From positions 2,675,501-2,739,500 of the forward strand of contig JAFREQ010000027.1 of the NCBI GenBank assembly GCA_025331565.1: 64,000 nt of DNA, given 5' to 3'. Source of the stretch: Holacanthus passer (taxonomy: Eukaryota; Chordata; Actinopteri; Pomacanthidae). Position 1 is the first letter of the stretch, and each line of letters begins with the position of its first letter. A program made the translations under genes and the position numbers. Below are positions 57,497 through 64,000 of this stretch, in pieces. A model generated the notes under the pieces. The model saw only the letters and a program-made list of their open reading frames with translations, ran no database searches and was not told the origin of the DNA.

Positions 57497-57922
57497 TACA
57501 ACCTCCTACTCAATAGAAAACAGTACAAAGACACATTTAATGTTTTACTTCAACTTCATTGATTTTTGTAAATATCTGCTTATTCTGAATTTGATGGCAG
57601 CAACATGTTTCAAATCATTTGGGACAGGAGCAACAAAAGACTGTGAAAGTTGTGGACTGATCCAAAAGCACCTGTTTGGATCCTTCCACAGGTAAACAGG
57701 CTCATTGGTAACAGGTGATAGTATCATGATTGGGTATGAAAGGTTCATCCTGGAAAGACTCAGTCGTTCACAAGCAGAACACATGACTGGACAAAGGAGA
57801 TTAACAGATGGGCTCAGGAACATTTCCACTGTCAGTAAACACAGCTTGTTTGAAAATGATTGCATTCTGGTTTTATTCATGTCTTACACAGCGTCCTAGC
57901 TTTTTTAGAGTTGGGGTTATAG
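57497..57922 (+). mobile_element. Non-autonomous DNA transposon (family A), copy with both ends
   Basis: The left end reads TACAACCTCCTACTCAATAG and the right end TAGAGTTGGGGTTATA, both diverged forms of the family termini. The interior carries ATTTGATGGCAGCAACATGT, GACAGGAGCAACAAAAGACT, TCATTGGTAACAGGTGATAG and GGGCTCAGGAACATTTCC. It shares with the 13.6-kb copy the junction that replaces the transposase. Frames 57545-57880 and 57705-57899 are incidental. Confidence 0.7.
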
Positions 57923-58920
57923 TAAAAACTGGCTTGAATGAAATAAAGGGCATCCCAGAATACTCAAACTGTCACTCAATATAAGTGACACTATGCATAT
58001 ATGTTTCTTCAATCCAATCACTTCTTTTCCTCATGACTGAGAGAGACCCACTTTCTCCTCCACTCTTGGTCACAATCAGCGCTCTATTTGTCACCTCCCC
58101 GCTCTTCTCCTCCTTTTTCACCTTCCCTCATTCCTCTCTCATCCCCTCTTCATCACTATAGAGACTATAAGGTAAGAGTAATGAGAGCTCACTTCAATCA
58201 GACCATCTGCATTCGCTCTCTTCCTCCTCATTCTGCCTCCCCATCGCTCGGTTTAGCTCTCTGCAGGAGACGAGGCATAAAAATCCCGTTGATGGGTCTC
58301 GAGTTGGGGGCTGAGGAGCTCTTGTGGAAAATAAAAGAAAGAAGACAGGAGAGGAAAGGAACGGCGAGGAGAGGAGAGGGCAGCACACAACAGGAAAGGA
58401 CAGGGGAGGACAGACGAGAGGAGGAGAGGAAGGGAGGGTCAAGCTGGAAGACACATGGTCAAAACAGAAAAAGCATTCGAGCGCAGAGTCGGTTGAAGTG
58501 TTTCTCTCCAGTCCGGCGTTAGTGGCGTCTGGGGCACACGGGAGTGTGTCGGCACTCGGATGATGGCGACAACTGGTGATCAGAAGCTATCAGGGCATCA
58601 GCTTCTTGGTTTGTGCTTTGAAACTGGTTCACTGAACTGGCCTCTCCAGTAAAAGTGTCTTTATGTGTGTTTGAGAGAGAGACTCTGTCCTCGGGTCGCA
58701 CCGACGCTGCAAGGACGAAAAAACCCTAACGGCAAATAGACGATACTTTCTCTGTGTTAGATTTCATAAATCTGAGCATTTAATCTCCAATTATGGGCTG
58801 TAAAAGTCATAGAGGGGAGAAAACTAGAATGTTGAAGCACAATGAGAAGATGAGAGGCTGCAGAGGGCAAAAGGTGGAAACCGTCTCAGGGTGGAGAGAA
58901 AGTAAGAGTGTAAGAAAAGA
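57923..58920. other. Gene-free stretch with pyrimidine then purine tracts
   Basis: A pyrimidine-rich part (58060-58150) is followed by a purine-rich part (58325-58450), which together explain the 144-codon frame at 58088-58522. No recognisable gene. Confidence 0.55.
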
Positions 58921-59418
58921 CTCAAGTAACTAAATACATTTGCTCAAGTACTGTACTTAAGTACAATTTTGATGCATTTGTACTTTACATATATTTGATG
59001 TACTTTATACTTCAACTAAACTACTTTTCAAAGGTAAATATTACACTCCCGACTCCCCTACATGTATTTGATGAATTTAGTTACTGGTATCAAATTCTGA
59101 TTACTCATGCAAAATAATAACGAATAAAATATATGTTATTATAGATTAAAATACCCCAAAGTATATGAAGTAATTAAAATTAGCCTCACATTCAACAGCT
59201 GCAACATTAAAGTGATGTCCACATTCATCTATTAGAAATTCTAATCCAATAAATTAACATATATTATTTTGAAATGAGCGATTTTGTTTGTGGTACTTAA
59301 AGTATATTTAGATGCAAGTACTTTTGTGCTTAAGTAAAATTTTACATGCAGGACTTTTACTGGCAACAGTATTTCTACACTGTGGTATTACTCTCTTTAC
59401 TTAAGGAAATGGTCTTAG
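58921..59418 (+). mobile_element. CAGTGGTGG-type MITE (family C), long copy
   Basis: CAAGTAACTAAATACATTTG, CTCAAGTACTGTACTTAAGT at the left; AATACCCCAAAGTATATGAA, ATTAAAATTAGCCTCACATT in the middle; CAGGACTTTTACTGGCAACA and GAAATGGTCTTAGTATTG at the right. The CAGTGGTGG ends themselves have decayed. Confidence 0.65.
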
Positions 59419-60380
59419 TATTGGGTAGTAACGTTACAGTAATGTGATTACCTTTCTCAGTTACAAGTAATATAAGGGTTCATTTGAAATTCAGTTATTC
59501 AAGCCAATAACACTGTGTTACGTTAACATTTTGCAGGGTCGGCGTGTTCACAGTCTTACCAGGAGATTAATGAGAGGTTGATATCTATTCTGTCTGAGCG
59601 TTCAGCGGAAAGACTGAATCAGGAATACGTTAACTAAATGGTCTGGAGGTAAAGAAGCCTCGGGTGAAAGAGGAGGAATGTGCCCTGTGGCGACTACGAG
59701 GATGTCTGATCTGCAGGTTGTGTTTTCTCTACTGCAGCTGAATCAGCCCGGTATCCTACGAATTACATTCGTGTTGGATGTAGGTCACACAGGTCAAGAA
59801 GATTTCCGACATGTTGCGGTTTACGTCTAGGGCAAAAGAACAATGTTGTATGTGAGCACAATCTTTCCTAAACACTGTGTTTTAACTTTAACTACTTGCT
59901 GACACTGTAAGAAAAAGAGATTTAAAGTTTGGCACTGAACTTTAAGGGAGCTGCCACTGGACATAATCTGATGATGGTGTTGAGTTTAGGAATCAGCCGG
60001 GTTTTTGTGGAGGGTGTGTGAACACTGTGGCTTCACTGTGAGGAGCTGTTGTGTGTCCTCCCTGAGGCTAAACTAACTGTTGATGGTCACTAAATGGCTC
60101 CAAACAGGAGGCTGGCCGCTCGTTAAGCCACAAGGTTTTCTAGTTTTCTGATATACCACATAAATACAGTAAAGCTCATGTGCTCAGAGTTGTGGCAGTT
60201 GACACGTTGTTACTTTAGATTTCGTCATATTGTGAAGTATTTTTAAAATTTTGTCCACTTCATATAGATACACAAGACAAGGCTACGTATATACTGTGTA
60301 TCTCAAAAGCACTAACTCACATATACTGTATACACACACTGAAAATGAAGCACACACACACACAGACTTGTTTCATTATC
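59419..60380. other. Gene-free stretch
   Basis: Nothing recognised except short CA pieces near 60354. Confidence 0.5.
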
Positions 60381-60630
60381 AGTGCATTCCCTAGCCCCTA
60401 ACCCTAACCCTAACCATCACACCTGGATGCCTAACCCTAACCTTTACTCTAACCCTCACCTTCATCTAATTCTAACGCTAACAATAAAACCGAATCTTAA
60501 CTCTCAAAAAACAGTCTGGATCCACGGGGACCTCAATTTTGTCCCCACGGTGACGGGATGTCCCCACGGGTTGGTGTGTAGTCAGGTTAAAGTCCCCGCT
60601 GGGATATAAAAACAAGCACACACACACACA
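60381..60630 (+). repeat. CCTAAC-rich dispersed repeat ending in (CA)n (family E), copy 2
   Basis: CCCTAGCCCCTAACCCTAAC, then TAACCATCAC, GATGCCTAACCCTAACC, AACAATAAAACCGAATC, AAAACAGTCTGGATCC, TGTCCCCACGGTG, TGTCCCCACGGG, GGGATATAAAAACAAGCAC and a CA array. The order of blocks matches the copy at 54.4 kb. Confidence 0.7.
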
Positions 60631-62509
60631 GAGCGCTGTGGATCTCGTGGCGTGCCTGGTTTCCATGGGGACTCAAGAGCTGAATATTCTGGGATAGAGA
60701 TGAGCACAGGCAGTACTCAGACCATATGGGGTGTAATCTCTATAAACAGATAGTGTATCTGCATATGAACACATATGAATCTGTAGGGAAGGGACAAGAT
60801 ATTGGTATCGGAAGCATCTGGTTTCTGTTTGTCGTATTGACCAATCACGTTTGAGCAGGCCCCGGTTGCACTGCACAGTTTCATTATGGATTAAATTACT
60901 TTTCTTTGGTCCAAACATTATCAGTTCAAAATCCAAAGATATTGAATTTACAAATTTACGAATTTGAGAAGCCGAAAAACTGCAGATGACATTTGTGACA
61001 TTTTGCTCAATAAACGACTTATGGGTCCAGAACAGACTGTTACTGCTCAAACTGTTCCAGAAACACAACTCGTTCTCTGCATTTGTGAAAGTGCAGCCCT
61101 GGAACGTAATTGGTTGGGGAACGGTTCGGGTTAGAATAACACAACCTGACCTACAGGTTCGTGGCCACTGTAGCTTCTCCTTCTTACTTGAGAGGGGACG
61201 ATGAGTGGAGGTGTTTATTTGGCTGTGATCTGCAACCTCACCGCCAAAAAAATCTAAACTAAATCCTATTGACTACTTTCTGTTGATCGATTAATCAGTT
61301 GATAGATGAGGCCTAATAATTGTCGAATTCTTGTTCAGAATTTATTCAGCTAATAAAAAGCAACATGAAGCATCTTTAAGGTGTGTTTTCTACAGTACGA
61401 CAGAGCGATTTGGTCGTAACTGCAGTGAGCTGAATAAGATATGATGAAGTGATTTCTAAAAGGCAGGAATCAGTAACATTAGCATTCGGTTTGCGTCCCG
61501 TCTTGATGTTGCATGCGTGAATTCAAATGAACGTTTCTAGCCAGTTTTATGAGCTGAAAATACATCACTTTGAAATGTCAGTCTGAGTGCAGGGGACTGA
61601 TTTGTGAGAATAACTTCTACATTCAAATGGTTTTCATGCCATTCAGCGTATTCAGTGTGAAAATCAGCATGTAACCCTTACACTGGGAAAGTCATTTTTC
61701 AGTCCTCTGAAAGCCTCTTTTACAGAGACAAACATCAGAGGGACGTCACTGTCTGGGGGGCAGGACAACCTCTTCACTCTCATTTATGGCTTTAGGGGAC
61801 ACAAGTCAGCTTTTACCTTCAATCTGTGTCACTCTGAGGATGGAGTGAGATCTCAGCGCTGACCTGCATAACCATTACACCATCAAGTGGCACAGTGTCA
61901 TTATAATTCACCTGACTGTGCATTCAGCGCTGATCTTTTTCCAATTAGTAATCATTTATGTTTTTAACCCAAATTAAACACGGTCAGCCCGAGGTGAGCG
62001 GTGTGTTTATGTGGATGGTAGATCCCTGTAAGCCGTCACAGGTCAAGTGCAGTGATCATAGCGGTACTTCACAATGGAGGACGTCACATCAAAAAAGCTT
62101 ATAAGAAAAGTTTTGACTTTACTTTAAAAATACATCCGTCAGCGTTTGGTGGATATTCTCGCAAATTGTTCACAAATGCTCAAAGAGTTGATTCTGATCA
62201 ATTCGTCTCTGACTCAATGCAATGTAAGTTATTCAATGAGAATTGTGCTTCTCGAAAATGATCACAGCCTGCTGGTTATTTCATGGAGAAAATCACGACA
62301 CGACTTCAATTAAAACAGAAACATTAATAGGGAGGGTACGTTAAAACTATGCTTTTAAGATCAAAAGTAACTTTGTGTCATTTTGTTTATTTATTTGTTC
62401 TGTCAATTATTTATTAGTTGACAAGATCACCTCCTCCATTTGGGAGTTGTTCTGCTTTGTGTTGAGCAGCAAAAATAAAGTTAAGTCGACAGCAACGCAA
62501 ACAGTTCAC
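60631..62509. other. Gene-free stretch
   Basis: The 131-codon minus-strand frame at 60673-61068 has no recognisable domain. The sequence TTGATCGATTAATCAGTTGA near 61283 resembles a fish repeat with alternating GATTAAT motifs. Confidence 0.45.
61845..61990. promoter_or_regulatory. Candidate regulatory block with repeated TCAGCGCTGA
   Basis: The 10-bp palindrome TCAGCGCTGA occurs at 61853-61862 and 61924-61933. Between and after lie CATCAAGTGGCAC (E-box/NK-type), TAATTCACCTG and CCAATTAGTAATC. Non-repetitive and AT-rich; function is inference. Confidence 0.3.
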
Positions 62510-62870
62510 ACACAGTGCTTTGAGCTAGAATGATAACTTTACCATCTTAGTTTATTGTGCTACCATTTGTTAATTAGCACTAAACACAAAGTTCACCAGA
62601 GGCTGAGTGTCATTAGTCGTGTGAACCTCATTCTGGCCCTAAAGGAAAAGTCAGGATCACCAAAGTCAGTCAGATTCATCCTCAGGGCACAATGAACCTC
62701 TGTGCTAAATTTCACGCAGCCCATAAAATAGCTGCTGAGATATTTCAGTCAGCGCTGAAGCAGTGGACCAACCTGCAGGCCGACATTTCCATCTCTAAAA
62801 CCACGCTGCTGGCAAGGCTGAAAAAAAAAAACGGTTTAAAATACATCAGTGAGCTTTGTTGCGATCGCTG
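62510..62870 (-). repeat. Dispersed repeat family D, reverse copy
   Basis: On the plus strand: TTAATTAGCACTAAACACAA, AGTTCACCAGAGGCTGAGTG, GATCACCAAAGTCAGTC, CAGGGCACAATGAACCTCTG, GCTGAGATATTTCAGTCAGC, GACATTTCCATCTCTAAAAC and CACGCTGCTGGCAAGGCTGA. This is the complement of the family found at 36.9-37.6 kb, including the GAAATATCTCAGC block. The 66-codon frame at 62692-62892 is repeat-derived. Confidence 0.7.
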
Positions 62871-64000
62871 CCGCCACCTGGATCCAGTTTAAATACAACT
62901 GTGAGGCCTGTTTTATTCTTTAAAATGCAAGTGGGACTATTGCTGGAAAAAAATATTTTATTCAAAGTCACATTAGAGCAGAAGCCTCTCATGCAAATTG
63001 TGAGATTATTTATGAACACAGAAGAAAAGGGATTATATTCGTGTTATATTGGCGTATGTAGGTTTCTATTGTGTAAGACATGTTCAGTGTTTTTGCTTAG
63101 GAACATGCAGAACATGTGATTTATCTTTCTTTTGATATTGTGTTCATGTGGTCTAATTAAATATGTGACGAAATTAAAAGTTCATTCACTCACTCACTCA
63201 CAGTTTCCTCATCTCTATCGTTCGCCTCATCCATTTTCACTCCTGAACACATCGGTCTACTCAGTTTGGGTGCAAAATGAGCGTTTTATGGTTTTGTGTT
63301 CACACAAAATTCACCATGTAATCACCTGCTCAGATTATATTTTGAATCTATAATATATCTAGGAATCAATTTTACCATTTTTCACTTCCATCTTTTTGCC
63401 TATTAATATCAAAGGGTATTCATTTGACCAAGACATGAACTTTAAATTGGATTTTCCACTAAAAAATGTTCATGTATATATATGTGTGAGTGTTATTTTA
63501 TAGAGAGAAAAGCAATTTCAGGGTAAGACCTTCCTGTATCTACCAGTATGTTACATTAGAACAACTATAACAATTTTTACGTGATAATAGAAACAACAAC
63601 GATGACATGACAAATAAAATGATAGAAATTGTAATCTGCGTTCAAACTTATACAATTAAGTGGGAGCCAAGGTCAAAACCTTCAAACTCTACACATCATA
63701 ACCTGATGACATCAAATCCCTCATCTCAACCTGGTTTATTAAGCATTTCCGTTGAGTCACCAATACTTTACATATAAGCTGCGACAGTGTGTTACTTCTA
63801 TTTTCAGCACAGACTAAAGTACCACCGTAACGCTCTGCTCAGGGCTGCCCGACGAAGCCGAGGAGAACTTCAGCAGCTCCTCAAATTCCAGATAAAGGAT
63901 GAAAATCCAATCAGTCTGCAGGCACAACAATAAAACGGAAAACGATAGCAGATTAGTGCAGAAGTGATATACGGGGCTAAATTAAAGTAGGCTTGAGCAA
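62871..64000. other. Gene-free stretch to window end
   Basis: AT-rich DNA with no recognisable repeat or gene. Short frames at 62856-63353 lack similarity. Confidence 0.5.

Noticed and set aside
58088..58522. 144-codon plus-strand frame
   Set aside because: Explained by consecutive pyrimidine- and purine-rich tracts; frames are open on both strands.
60396..60416. Possible telomere or chromosome-end sequence
   Set aside because: Only about three CCCTAA units, followed by diverged units inside a dispersed repeat that has another copy at 54.4 kb; sequence continues normally on both sides.
60673..61068. 131-codon minus-strand frame
   Set aside because: No recognisable similarity and no supporting signals.
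1..64000. tRNA, rRNA or well-known microRNA genes
   Set aside because: I scanned by eye for A/B boxes with cloverleaf potential, 5S and large rRNA motifs and common microRNA seeds, and saw none that I could support; a covariance-model search would be decisive.
1..64000. A novel defence or multi-gene system
   Set aside because: There is no cluster of credible coding genes. All coding traces are from transposons.

Overview
This window looks like non-coding nuclear DNA of a bony (probably percomorph) fish. The reasons are about thirty long CA/GT dinucleotide arrays, a moderately AT-rich background, stop codons scattered in all frames, and fragments of several repeat families that I know from teleost genomes. 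It holds no bacterial operon logic, CRISPR array, rRNA or tRNA, and no multi-exon host gene that I can recognise. Every open frame longer than about 100 codons is low-complexity, a shadow of a simple repeat, or part of a decayed transposon. The stretch is best read as intergenic DNA or the inside of a very large intron.

Layout. 1-190 is the 3' end of a Tc1-like element. 1.5-2 kb has a short copy of a small DNA transposon and a SINE-like tail ending in AATAAAGGC. 6.8-7.1 kb and 12.6-12.9 kb are CpG-rich, island-like patches. 8.6-11.7 kb holds three copies of one dispersed family (two of them as an inverted pair), a Tc1-type end and a CAGTGGTGG-type MITE. 13.6-14.1 kb is a well-preserved non-autonomous element with related copies at 46.2 and 57.5 kb. 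19.9-20.2 kb is AT-rich sequence with homeodomain/POU-type motifs. 24.3-24.75 kb is a frameshifted LINE fragment. 32.9-33.5 kb is a long purine-biased tract. 36.9-37.6 kb and 62.5-62.9 kb are copies of another common teleost family. 41.3-42 kb is a MITE interrupted by a second repeat. 47.94-49.16 kb is a complete-ended but internally deleted hAT element flanked by a perfect 8-bp target duplication. 54.4-54.6 kb and 60.4-60.6 kb are two copies of a C-rich family that ends in a CA array.

No genes act together here. The only recognisable coding matter is transposon-derived (hAT transposase and LINE polyprotein), and all of it is broken. The points most worth following are the bounded hAT copy, the shared-deletion transposon family with a conserved internal hairpin, the nested and inverted repeat pairs, the two CpG-rich patches, and several AT-rich blocks dense in homeodomain-type motifs that may be conserved enhancers. 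Family names rest on memory of teleost repeats and were not checked by any search.
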